This document shows, piece after piece, positions 11,208-23,300 of a stretch of 64,000 nt of DNA (position 1 is its first letter; each line of letters begins with the position of its first letter). The DNA is from Sthenelais limicola (Eukaryota; Annelida; Polychaeta; Phyllodocida; Sigalionidae): positions 52,882,966 to 52,946,965 of the forward strand of contig OW804094.1 in assembly GCA_942159475.1 (NCBI GenBank), given 5' to 3'. Made by a program: the position numbers and the translations under genes. The notes below the pieces were generated by a model. The model searched no databases. It was not told where the DNA came from and saw nothing but the letters and a program-made list of their open reading frames with translations.

Positions 11208-12400
11208 CAGACTGATTGTGATTCAGTCAAGAGTGTTCTGTTGGTAGCATATACACCACACATGCCTCTCCTGCATCTGAGTAGATGTAAGCTGAAATAA
11301 CAGAAATAAAGCCACGTGTTATGCAAAGTAGTGCATTAATCCCCAGTAGGTGTACACCAGTTAGATTTGCTAGATATGCACGCTTCAGTGTCACTGAGTG
11401 TGTAAGAGTGGAATATGTACCAGACTTGTTTGAACTACAACATATGCTATCGGGGAAGGGTCGATGAGATCTCACGCCTGGAATAAATATTCGAGAAGTA
11501 GGCCTATGCTTTTTAGAGAGATGTAAGCCTATAATTATATTCCAGCCATGAGCTTGAAAGTTTGAATTTGGAAAGGAAAACATTCATTGTTTTGTTCTAA
11601 AAAGTAAAATAGGTCGTTTCAAAGTATGGTACGTGAGATCACGTGACAAGCTAATTTTTAACATAGGACCAAGAGCAAAAAATGGATTGTCAAATGACGA
11701 TAGTTAACTTAACCTTTGGTATGATAGAATATAAAAAATGTTAATTGTAAAATAAACTGATGCAGCACAACAACTTACTATCAGGCTAATCAGTCAACCA
11801 ACCAAGTGCAATATGACTTTATATAGTGATTAATATGGACGATATAGTATGGAATATGGTGTAGATCAGCATAAACTCGCACAAGAAGCTAAGTCACAGG
11901 ATAGCCTACACATGTGATGGCGATGGATGATCGGTTTCACTCCAACCTCAAGCCCGACCTCCCGGCCCGACAAGCCAAGGCCCAACATCGTCACTCAGTC
12001 AGCTACTAAGTTAATGAGGTCTACGATGTAGTTTATATATCAACTTTTATTCCCATTTTGATGTCAAAATCTTCAAATTTAACAGAAACTTCCTGTTAAA
12101 TTTGTGAGGAATTAAGTCAAACTCTTATCATCTAAACTATACCATGTTATGGTTCCTGCTACCAGCACACGGGCGACAAAACAATCTGGGACAGCGCGCC
12201 AGACCGTCCCAACTCATTCTCAAATCTCTGTTTTGTCTTTTGAGTAGGACTACTCTGGCCAGGAACTAATCATGCAAAGGTCATCAAATCAAAATACCGT
12301 GCATTAGCATATCTGAAATGGTAATCTTTGATTCTGTACGAAAGAGCTAATATATTGATGGTGAGCCGACAGAGAATTAAACTCCACAAACTTACTTCAA
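11208..12400. other. intergenic or 5' non-coding sequence, with one short hairpin
   Basis: No supported coding exon. A perfect hairpin with 12-base arms (CAAATTTAACAG and its complement around a 7-base loop) lies at about 12073-12104. The rest is ordinary AT-rich sequence that may include 5' untranslated sequence or an upstream intron of the minus-strand gene ending at 11207. Confidence 0.45.
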
Positions 12401-12479
12401 GTTCAGTGGCTCCACAGGTTGCATACTATCCCTTCTTCGTCCGCCTCTTCCTCCTCCGTCGAGGTACAGGGACTTTCGG

Positions 12480-12640
12480 GTGGAAGAGAAACTGTCTCAA
12501 GCGACGTCTTTCGTGATTGGTTAAGTAGAGTTGCGCATGCTCGAATTTCAGTGTCATTTCCTTTTCCGCGGCACTTTCAGTAGCTGTTCTCTGTTCAAAA
12601 CTTAGGGATAGCGAGGATATCTAACCTGAAATTTAAAGCG
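12480..12640. promoter_or_regulatory. promoter-like segment with NRF1-like and CCAAT-like sites
   Basis: A short GC-richer stretch contains GATTGG (an inverted CCAAT box) followed within about 20 bases by TGCGCATGC, close to the NRF1 consensus, and then CCGCGG. This clustering is typical of housekeeping promoters in animals. It lies between the minus-strand gene starting at 11207 and plus-strand VPS72 starting at 15515, so it could serve either. No transcription start can be seen directly. Confidence 0.25.
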
Positions 12641-13325
12641 GTAAAAGCAATGTAATTGAATTGTGTTTAATAAAATATTGTAACAAAGAAAAATTTGTTA
12701 TTCATTAATTGCTACCGTACTGAAGTCTTCAGTCAAAAGGATATGAATAACACAGAAGGTCAAGGACGTCGGCGCCATTAGGAGAAATTTTGGCGTGAGT
12801 GGGTTAGGAATAATTGGATTTGTCTTCATTGGAGGTGCGTAGGAAGATTAGAAAGGTAATATGTCAAATTTGAATGTGTTATCGCTAATTCAGAATAAAT
12901 GTGGATCCTACTATCAGTGATTCTATGTTGTTTTGCAACGGTCGGCCTCTGAAAATTCAGTCCCAGGACGTTTGGGCCGCGGACGTTTGGGCCCCCGGGC
13001 TTGGATGATTGGGGCCCCAGGCTTGGACGATTGGGCCCCGCATTTGGGAACTGTTTGTCATAAAAACGATCGCAGGACTGTAGCGCCCCGGGACTGTTGC
13101 GTCCCGAGATCCTAGCGCCCAGACCTGGATGCTAGGCCTAGCTACGGTCTGGGGACTACGATCCAGGGGCGCTTGGGTCCTGCCTCCTTCTTGACAAGTG
13201 AAATAGACCCCTTTATCTAGCCTATATAATAGGCCTATTCCTCACTCGATCACAGGACTGTAGCGTCCCAAGATCCTTGGGCCCCGGCCTGGACACTAGC
13301 GCTCCGGCCTTGGAGCAAAGCACCC

Positions 13326-13856
13326 ATGGCTTGGGGCGCCCAGATAGTTAACAACAAGCTATACACATTATCCCGCATTAGATACATGATCTCAGAACAA
13401 ACTGCACTCAAAATATACAAAGCAATGGTGCTCCCAATACTAGACTACAACTCAATTATTTACCACTTCGCTACACAAAACAACATAGCCAAACTAGAAC
13501 GCATCCAATCAAGAGCAATCAGAATCATTACCCGCACAAAAAAACACGAGCCAGCCTCACACAAACTCACTACACTAGGTCTGGATACACTCAAAGACCG
13601 AAGAGACAGGCACTTACTATGCCTCATGTACAAACGATCAAGAGCCCAACCTACCCTACCAGAAACCAACACCAGACTCACACGATCACAGCATAAATAC
13701 AACCTCCCACTGCCTCTACCGAAAACAGAAACACTAAAGAATGCCCCATGCTACCTAGGAGCCAAAAACTGGAACAATCTTGCCCAGTCACAAAAAGACA
13801 TACCAACATTTGAAACCTTCAAAACTGCACTCAAGAACAAGAAACACATTGAATAA
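13326..13856 (+). pseudogene. LINE reverse transcriptase C-terminal fragment
   Basis: About 176 codons end in a normal TAA. The protein matches the region after the RT palm in CR1/Jockey-type LINEs: LYTLSRIRYMISEQTALKIY, then VLPILDYNSIIYHFAT, then IQSRAIRIITR, followed by the usual RR-x-x-R-H-L-L segment. The first few codons (13326-13343) belong to the host array, so the ATG is accidental. Endonuclease and catalytic RT motifs are absent because the copy is 5'-truncated. Confidence 0.8.
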
Positions 13857-14360
13857 TAGTGGGCCATGCAGAAACTTCCCGCTGACCCAAGATTGCTAAA
13901 ATTGCACTCACAACCACCTGCAGTCACACAGAGCAAACACAGCCCATGCAGAAACTTCCCGCTGGACCGTGAATGCTTAAATTACACTACTAAAATGCAC
14001 TCTAAAACAACACACAACCACAAAACGCACCGGCCATGCGGTAAGTTCTTCCTGACCAATGAAACAGAAATAGACATTCCACCCAACATAACCATCATAA
14101 CCGCTCATCTCACCCCTTCTCCACATCCCTACAATCACAAAATTTTATATAACGCATTTATGTATACCCTTATACTCATTAGCATAAGAGTAAGTATTAA
14201 AAATACTAGCGGTAGCATTAGTGAATAGCTAGACACAGCAGTGGGCAGAATAACCATGGCAATTCTTAAATGAATTAAACCCGTGAGCCTATGTCACAAT
14301 TATGTTTCACTGTATTGTTTGACTTGCTGTATAAACATCCTAAATAAAAAAAAAAAAAAA
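13344..14360 (+). mobile_element. 5'-truncated LINE (CR1/Jockey-like) with poly(A)
   Basis: The insertion starts in the RT C-terminal region of a LINE and ends with about 15 A residues at 14346-14360. The tail (13860-14350) contains three imperfect copies of a GCCATGCAGAAACTTCCCGC motif. It sits exactly between the GC-word array and the conserved core of element E1, as expected for a retrotransposition event into E1. Confidence 0.75.
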
Positions 14361-15514
14361 CACTAAACAATACCAAAACTATCCCTAAACCTAACCTTAA
14401 ATTAGTGGTCCTAAGTCAGTAAATGGGATAGTGAACTGTCCCGAGTAAAAATAGACTAATAAAAGTAATTAATTGAAATTAATTGACTAGTAAACGGTCG
14501 GGGCGCTTCAATCCAAGCCGTGGGCGCTTTGATCCAAGGCCGGGGCGCTTGAGTCCGGGTGCTAGACACTATGGTCTGGGAGTTTCTGGGCGCTACGATC
14601 CTGGGGTGCTTGGGTGCTGCCTCCCCTCACTCCCTCCGAAAGGACATGCGGGGGTGAGGGAGGATACCAGGACAGATACTTTGTCTTTAGACACTTTTTC
14701 TATTATCCAAAATTCACCCAAAAGGAAATTTCGTTCTGTGTGGAGTACTTTGTCCGAAATATTTTTTTAAAGATTAGGGTCTTGGCTCTAAATTTCTTTA
14801 GTACCTTTTTTTCATTCACCCGCCGTGTAACTTTGTGGTTTTACCCGCACGCATCATTTTACCCGCATTTGGTGGCGGATGGGTGTTAATTTCACGCTCT
14901 GCGTACTAGTCCAACAACACAAAGCACTGATGCTCACAGTTATTCTGAAGGCGAGGTGCAGAGCTTTATAGAAAATGAAAAGAAAATAATTTATATTGAT
15001 TCTCAATGAACTTCTATAATCAAATCGGGGGAAAGGGCGAGAAAATGAGAATCTGGAAATTGTACCGCCACCTGTTTTCAAACAAGTATTCATACACGAG
15101 TGTTGCTTCGGAAAGAAAGTATCTCTGTGTTTTAAACATATTAAAACTATAAATCCATTTTATTCTTGATAAACGTTCCTATGCACTGAACCTTGTCTAA
15201 CAACAATTCAATCTAACCAAATTGATATATTAATCCAATTAATCATGATAAATGTAATTATGTTATAAATAATTATATAGAGTGTTTTAAATTATTATAA
15301 TTACTGCTGACGATTATAATAGAGTTGGTAAATAATTGTTATTATTTCCTCAGAATCGCATTTCACTTAATAAGAATAATGTCTATTACGCAACCGCTAC
15401 TTAAATATTAAAACTTGGTATTTCAGGATCACTTTTAACATATTGCTTCTTAATCCGGCTGCGATGTTACACTCCCCTTTATAATAATATTTATTCTATT
15501 CAATAGAATTCACC

Positions 15515-18500
15515 ATGGCAGCTAGCCGTTCTAAGCGCGGCAATGCTGGGAGCAAAATGAGTAAACTCCTCGAGGACGAAGAGGACGTTGATGATTTCTA
15601 TAAAACAACTTACGGAGGATTCAGTGAAGTGTGTAATTTCTAAAAATTAGACTTCCTTCATCATTTCTTTAAGTGTTCTTCAGCTGACAGTTTCTTCCAG
15701 TATAGTACCTGAATGTTTTACTTTCAATTTTAACTATCCTTCAGGAAAATGACGATAATGATTATGCGTCAGAAGCATCAGGATCTGATGAGGCTGATTC
15801 AGACTTCAGTATTGACGAAAACGATGAATTAAAGAGTGACGCGGAGGACGATGACAATAAACCCAAGCGAAAAACAGGGATTTCAACTAAATCTTATAAG
15901 GTTTGATTTTGTTGCTCTTAGCACAAACAGGTAGATAATGAGGTAGTTGATTACCTTATAATGACGGACAAACCCCATATGGAGAGTTGTATAAGAACAG
16001 GGGCAGGGGCAGACTTACTGAAATGATTATGAAGCCAAATTAATTCAATAATAGGGCAGTACAAAGCAGAAAAATTGCTGGGGACATCACAGATTCCCAG
16101 AACATGCATGACAAAAAATTACCGTTTCACGTTTATTATATAGAATAGATGTTGCATGTTAATTTCAAGATTTAGGCGCAATTTATGACGTAGACAAACA
16201 GTGGCGCCTTGAATGGAGTGTTAAACTGTGGAACTACTTTTTCCCTCCTTTAAATGGGTAAAACTCACTAGATATTAGGTTTCATTAAGTAAAACTTGGG
16301 CGATTACATTTGAATGATAGGAAAGAAGTTGGTTTTCCGACTATATATTTTTTTTTTTTACACTTTAACAACAAAATATGTGAAATGTTATAAGATTTAT
16401 GTAAACTAAACCATATATGTTGTATACTGAAATTAGACGGGGCCTCTCTAGAAGATCTAACATTTTTTTTCAGACTGTGAAGATATTTACTATATACTGT
16501 ATAATATGTTTTGACTCAGGAACCTCCAAAGAAAATTGAAAAGACACCGACATCCTCAAAACCAAAAGAAAAGAAGCGTAAGCTTGACCGATCTTCAGTT
16601 CAGATATATCAAACGTACACAGGTATATATTTCGTTTACTTTATTCTATGATAAATATTTAAGCGTATGTCTAATGAGCTAGCATTAATTATTAATCTTA
16701 AAAAATAGTTTCATCTTATTTCATTCAACAAGCCTATTACCCTAATACGACATAGCGAACGTAGTGAATGTTTCCAATGTTGATCGTTGCTGATTCGTTT
16801 AACCATTCCTGTGAACTGTCGTATCCAGGCAGTGATTATTACTGAATCAATTCTTGAAAATTGTAGGTTTGTGAGTGTCTCAATTTGCATCATACAGCAA
16901 TTCTTTAAATGTGATTTATTGAATCATGATATTGTCATAGAGCGGAAGTCGTTGAGGAAATCTACTGCACAAAAATCTGCCTTAACGGAAGAACGAGAAA
17001 AGCAGAGGGAAGAGAAAAACAAAATGCTAAAGGCCATGGCAGCTAGGAAGAACGTCACGGAAGTGCGTCGTTTGACACAGGAAGAACTACTGGCAGAGGC
17101 CCGAGAAACCGAAATATCTAACCTTAAAGCCCTTGGTAATTATCTTTACCCCACGTTAATTTCTTGCCCTATGCCGACAACTTATTAAGATTATCGTCCT
17201 TTGTACCTTTTCCTGCACCACTTAACACTATATTATTTAACATTCCGCCATCGTTCTTTTTGGGCCTGGAAGCTTTTAACTTTTTTAAACTAATGGTTGT
17301 ACATTATTCGTTCAGCTACATATCAAAGGATGGAACTGGAGAAGAAGAAAAATCGTGTTCAGAAACCAGTATACAAAGGGCCAATAATACGCTACCAGTC
17401 TGTTACCATGCCGCTTATTGACGAACTGCAAGACACCGATATTAACGTTGATGAAGATGGAGAAGGGTAGGAACTTATATTATTATATAACTTTATCATG
17501 CTGATGGATATTTTGTAGAAAACAGGGTCTCCGCGCTTTTGGACTGAAGAAATTCCAAGCCTTTCCAGTCCCATTTTAGTGATTTTCCAGGCCGATATGA
17601 AGATTTTTCAGAGCCTTAATGACGGGACCTGGGGGTTGTAGTTATTGATCGGGTCGATGTGTTAAGCTGATAATCTGCATTGTAATGTTTATAAACATCG
17701 AACCGATATTCATTATCACTACAGGTGGAATCGGTAGATCCAGCATGGCTACTTAAAATCTCATTACCATAGGATTTTCTCAAAAGTTCCAAACGAATAA
17801 CTCTCTAAAACAGTTAAAATTAAGAGAAATATATATGATTACGATGATCGCTCTGCCTTTATCTGTAAGCCTGAATAAAAAAATAAATAACTTTATTAAT
17901 TGTTTGAAAAATTAATATATCATTATAGTAGGAAATACTTGTTAAAATCCATATATATTGTGTAAGGAAATATTTGATTATTAAAAAACAGCTGATGTTT
18001 TTATCAAAACGTTATTACCTATACAATTCAAAGTCCTTGTTGAAGACGTCTTTTTCATGGTGATATCTTCGAGTCAGAGAATATTATCCGTCACTGGTGC
18101 CGGTGTCCCGTCTCGCTTGACTGGCCCCTGCCTTGGTGCATAGGAACACTAGAGAAGTCAGAGCGGACCAAATCGAACTTGGAGATGGACGTGTGAAAAG
18201 CTAGATTTACAGTGACTTTCTTTTGTTGTTTTTTTCTCGTTGGTGGTTGGAACATGAATAAACAAAGTGGGGGCTTCTATAAATGGTTTATCTGAAAACT
18301 TTCGATTATGTATGATATATTCATATGATAAGAAGTATTGCTAAAAGGTTTAGTACTTAAAAACCAAAGTTGTTTTTCATAGGTACGCCAATGATGTACC
18401 GTACTTAATCATTTTAGAATAATATTTTACATCCATCACCGTTTTTCAACTTTTACTTTATGAGTGACTCCGTAGCAGGGTATCAGAAGGTGTACAGTAA

Positions 18501-19025
18501 GGAACAGAACCTTTGAAAATTTCAAGGCCATTCAATAGATCCCAAATTTTCAGACCCTTCGACTAAAATGCCCATTGCCCGTTTTCCAGGCCTTGAATTT
18601 ATTTTTTTCGAATTCAAGACTTTTTCAGGCCCCGCAGAGACCCTGAAAAAATCTTTAAACCTTAATACTATGGTTTTTCTGGCAGTTCTAGTAACACAAT
18701 CTTTCATATATATTTCAGTGAACCTAGCAAGAGGACGTTAAAATCTTCGGAGAAGTGTTCTCGAACATTCGTGACATTCACAGATGAGAAAATGTTCCGG
18801 TCAAACTTCAAATTTAAGAGGACAAAACCTCCACAGAATCAATACTGTGCGGTCACAGGATTGCCTGCCAAGTATATAGATCCCATCACCCTGCTACCAT
18901 ATGCCAATAGTAAGGCTTTCAAGATCATCAGAGACGCTTATGAACAACAGGTTTTATCCACAGAAAAGAGGGAAAGTTCCTTTCTCTTTGACAAGCGTCG
19001 ACAAAAAGTTGTTTCAAGCACATGA
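15515..19025 (+). CDS. VPS72: vacuolar protein sorting-associated protein 72 / YL1
   Basis: YL1 is a subunit of the SRCAP and TIP60/p400 chromatin complexes. It binds H2A.Z-H2B dimers and helps load H2A.Z into nucleosomes (known for the family). I read six coding exons with GT-AG borders and consistent phases: 15515-15628, 15745-15900, 16520-16622, 16941-17135, 17316-17466 and 18719-19025, giving 341 aa, close to the vertebrate length of about 364. Residues 1-90 hold the acidic N-terminal segment that includes the H2A.Z-binding TYGGFSE region. Residues about 85-215 are basic and coiled. Residues about 280-308 are the YL1 C-terminal domain (CAVTGLPAKYIDP). The start has a good context (CACCATGG). 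A polyadenylation signal AATAAA lies near 19632. The gene is convergent with the LRRC71-like gene, and intron 5 carries a hAT-like element. Confidence 0.93.
17523..18645. mobile_element. hAT-like non-autonomous element in VPS72 intron 5
   Basis: The 13-base termini CAGGGTCTCCGCG (17523-17535) and CGCAGAGACCCTG (18633-18645) are inverted copies with one mismatch. The CAGGG start is common in hAT elements. The 1.1-kb interior is non-coding and has near-terminal CCAGGCC-type motifs at both ends. The flanking octamers do not match well, so the hAT assignment rests on the termini only. It sits wholly within an intron and does not disturb the splice sites. Confidence 0.5.
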
Positions 19026-20318
19026 TGGGGTGATGATTGCATACAAACTTGGAACAATTAATGCTGAATATTTTTAGAGGTCCATGATAATAAGAAAATA
19101 ACATATTGGAACTTGAAGATAAAGATCCCCCTGTACTACAAGAATACTGCTCGCAGGGCAGTGCATACCATTGGAGGAAGACAGGGTGGAGACTATGGTA
19201 CTTGTCTCTACTAAGCGCGCAAAAACACTCGCATACATCCATCTGGACGAAGTGGGCAAACGTGCAGCTGACGTTTTTAGCATCACATGTTTGGGGACTT
19301 CGAAGTTGAAACTACTAAGGGGTTTTATAATTCCATGCATTGTTGTCCCCCCACTTTTCTTTGTCTCTGAATTGAATTTGATATGTTTTACCTGTTTTCT
19401 CATTGAAAGACAGAAATACACTTTAATGCCCTTGTGAATTTATCTAAAATCAGATGTACAGCTCTGCAACAACGGGGGGAAACCTTAAAAAATGTTCCCT
19501 GGGTCTCGTGGGGCAGGAAGGAAATAAGAATTGTTTTCAAATAACAATGGTTCTTTAATAAGCAAAACAGATTGTTAATTTTATTTGTAATACTCATTTC
19601 TTGTCTAATGTTTCTGGTATCTACCCGATGAAATAAACTATACATTTTTTTATAATTGCTGTTTTGATCAATATAAGTATATATAGACTAGTTAGTTATC
19701 TCAGTATATTCCACGCAGATATACTTATTCATTTTCTAAATGGGCAAGTATAAAGTCTTTCACAGAATGACACTAAAGACCATTTAAAGCTGTCGTTTTA
19801 TTTTTTCTTCAAGGATTATTTACACGACAAATAAATTAATTTCCAAACAGAACTGTTTGACCAGTCCCTAAGTAATCGGCGGTTTGCACCTGTCACATGA
19901 TGCTGCCAATAACCACCTTCGAAGTCATACGTTTGACTCAGTTACTTATCACAGATTGCCCTATCACTAGATGCGACACATCAACAAGTGTACGACGACT
20001 CGGTGACACCTTAATTTCGACCCAACCTTTCAAGACAGGGTGGAAGAAACAAAGCTTGATGTCTTTTTAGCATGAAATAGCAGTTAAATTTGAATGATAT
20101 GACGGAACTTGTTTGGTTGTGCGTCTACGTGTTCAATCTGAAATCAAAAGTAGGTCATGTTCATTATCATCTGGATATAAAATTTCGGTGACTGAAAATC
20201 ATTTTGAAAGTTTGATAGATAAAATATCAATATAGGTTTCGAGGATTTTCATTTCCATCAAATGTACCACATCGGGAAATTGAACTAATAGAATAGGAAC
20301 TATAGAATTGTGCTTGAA

Positions 20319-23300
20319 TTACCAACTCTGTATACTTGAATCTTGGTCGGGGGAAGTGGTTGGGGCTTTGTAGAATGGGTCCTTGGTTGCCATCAGAGCA
20401 TTCAACTTTTTCAAAGTCTCACTGTCACGCGGAACTTTATTCCTCTGAATGAATTCAAAAAAGAAATACAAGGGATAAGTCGAAGTTGATTTCTTTAATG
20501 TTTTAACATTAATAGGCAATATATAGATAGATGTGGGCGATATTGGGTTGGTTTGTAGCGGGAGAAGGCAGCCCTGCAGTGTTAGCCCGGGTGGTAGAGC
20601 ACCAGACATGTAATAGGGAGGTCGCAGGTTTGATTCCCGCCTAGGGCAGGCCTGTCTTTTCTACTTGGGAGTAAAGCAAGAATATCCATCATTTTGGTTT
20701 AAAATTAACGAGTATTTACATTGAGACAGATCCTCATCAGGCCTGTCGTCCCCGGTTTTGCTTGACTAGTGAACTGTGAAAGTGATGTCTGGAACACTAG
20801 GGCATGGTGCAATGCGTTTGTGCCAACTTCTCCAATTTGATTATCTGTAAAAAGAAAAAAAAAATGTTAGCGCTAAGGCGGACTACTTGCAATATTGATT
20901 TTCGAAAGTCGGTCTCCAAAGATTTGGTCACATGAAAAAAATCAAGGCTCATCCGGGACAATTCGTGGTCAGAGAGGGAGCAAAGAGTGACGGGGTATTT
21001 AAAAATCCTGTCGCTAACTAAACAAAGGTGACTGGATTTCCATACTGCTTGATAGATATAATATCTTTGTTAAAGACAGTGAACAATGAATAATTCGTTC
21101 GAGGCCATGTTCAATAACATGTCAGTCAATAGGGAAATAAAGCAGACCCCACTAAGGAGCAAACTCGGGGAAGATATGAGGTCACTATGTTAGGATGTGT
21201 CCCTCGTAGGGGCAGGATCCTACGGAATAGACAAAAACGGCACTCGTTGCGTTTTGGTTCCTAACCATTCCATTTCATCAGAGAAAATATGATGCAAAGA
21301 GCACTACTCTATGGCCTGAGAACTATCGCTCGACCATTTTTCTGGACACTGATATAGTGACCTCATTTCGATGCCTTATGGGATGGGTTTGTCTACATAA
21401 CGTAGAGTAAACGCTAACTAAATTTAACATGGCATAGAGAGATACTGCATGGAACAGTATTATAGGACCAATAGGGACCAAGTATAAAAAACCTACGTGA
21501 TAGATTTAGACTGATGAGACTCCTGTTTCCAATCAACATTGCCACCCCATTGTCTAGATGTTCTACAGTGTCCATTAAGGGATTGATAACCTCCGGGGCT
21601 TCCTTTAATAACAACAAATACAAACATGAATTAGAATATTAATCATTTTATGTTTTATCATCACGATTTTGATGATATCATATAGGCCTCAAATAAATAA
21701 AAAATGATTAAGGTCTGATTACATTTCATTATAGCAAAAATTAGCCTGTTATTAACTCCGCAACGGACTGATCCACACTGGGTTTTGTTTTGGAAAACCA
21801 CACGTGACTTCTGCAGAGTCACATGCTGACAACTGACATGCTTTGGGAAGATACAAAGGAGTTGTAGATATTGTAGTTTCATGTAGGCCTAAACAATGTT
21901 GGGGACGATCGCACATGGTAATTTCACCATTTAAACATGGTAGTTGTGATATAAAGATGTAATACAAACTCGTGGATGTTCTGAAATAGCACATCAGACA
22001 CACTTGGAGTGTAATGTACGCATTATCCCTTGTGGCTTTACCACATGACAATGATACATACATTTACACTCCTTGTGTGTCCGATACGCTAATTCAGAAC
22101 AACCACTCGGTGCATTCCATATAAATATCACACTTCTGCCCTATAATGATTTAGAGATCGATCTTATAAGATGTTGAATTAAATTTAATCTTGGTTCAGA
22201 ATAAATATACCATTTCGCACAACGAGAAACCTCATGGTAATTTCAGATTCAAGAAATATTTGTTATGTTCTTCACACACAAATTAAGTTTTCGTACCTCC
22301 ATTTCAAGTGTAGTAGATCCCTTTCCTTTCCCCTTGCTTTTATCTTTAGCCTTGGCCGCATTTTTTCCAGCATCTGCGACAACTGAGGCTGTAAATATAA
22401 ATAAAATTTTAGCTTGGGAAGACCCCATTTGCAACGTCATATTACAAAAAAATATCTTAGGTTGGCATATAAAATAATTGAGGAAGCATGTAAGACTATA
22501 TCGTTGATGCAATGCCACTAGGTACAAGACAGTCAATGTTATTCTATTTCTGACAAAAGAGTGGGAAAGAAAATTCCAGTTCCACAGAAGACAACCAAAG
22601 TTCCACTTAAAATGTATTTACTTAAAAACATTACGCTTATATTTTTTCAGGCATCGTAATCTTTATGACCATTGTTGAAACAAACTGGCCAAACACAGAT
22701 ATTTCTCGGGCATATGTACATAGGGAAAATAGTACTTGCTACAAGTAAAGTGGAGAAGGGGTGCTAATTTAATGCATCTTATAAACTTTTATATGGGCAG
22801 GTTATTCAACGTTCATGCTTGATCTTACATGCTTAACACTTTTAGCTTTAGAGAAAAAAGCTTAGATTCACGTATGTACAACTTAGCCAGAATTCCTTGA
22901 AATAGATAAATTGAAGAACTTAAATGTGAAAATTACCAGGACAAATTATTTCTAAAAATATTCTGAGTTAGAAAATATGTCTCGGAACTCAAATATACCT
23001 TACAACCTATACAGTGATTAAATTGAAACGATATAAAACGTGCCATATTTAAGATATATAAATTTAGTTAGAAAATATTATTTAAGTTAAAATGGGTGAC
23101 GCTTGTAGTTATTAGGACAATCATGTAATATTGCAGGTATAAGGACGCATTCCCTTGTCCAATGAGATTAAGACTAAGGCTATCGGAAGCAATGTAGGCA
23201 AATCTAAATGTACATCCAGGTTTATGTTACAATGATTTGTGAAAAAGAGGAGGTGGAGGTTGGGGGACACAACTTTCAAAGAAATAATGCCCTGCTTCCG

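Larger units (their letters stand above)
12950..14625. mobile_element. GC-word array element E1, split by a LINE
   Basis: Left array (12950-13340): degenerate short units such as GGACGTTTGGGCC, GACTGTAGCGCCCC and GATCCTAGCGCCC. Right array (about 14495-14625): units in the opposite sense, such as GGGGCGCTTCAATCC and GGGCGCTTTGATCC. Between them, after the LINE poly(A), lies an internal core (14361-14500) beginning CACTAAACAATACC. That core is clearly related to cores at 41849-41990 and, inverted, 40559-40650. No transposase is present. I interpret it as a non-autonomous DNA element with inverted subterminal repeats. Confidence 0.55.

Noticed and set aside
17515..18653. 8-bp target-site duplication of the hAT-like element
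   Set aside because: Flanking octamers (GTAGAAAA and AAAAAATC) do not match.
20571..20650. Functional tRNA gene
   Set aside because: A and B boxes are present, but the anticodon stem does not pair, and the sequence continues into a SINE-like body.
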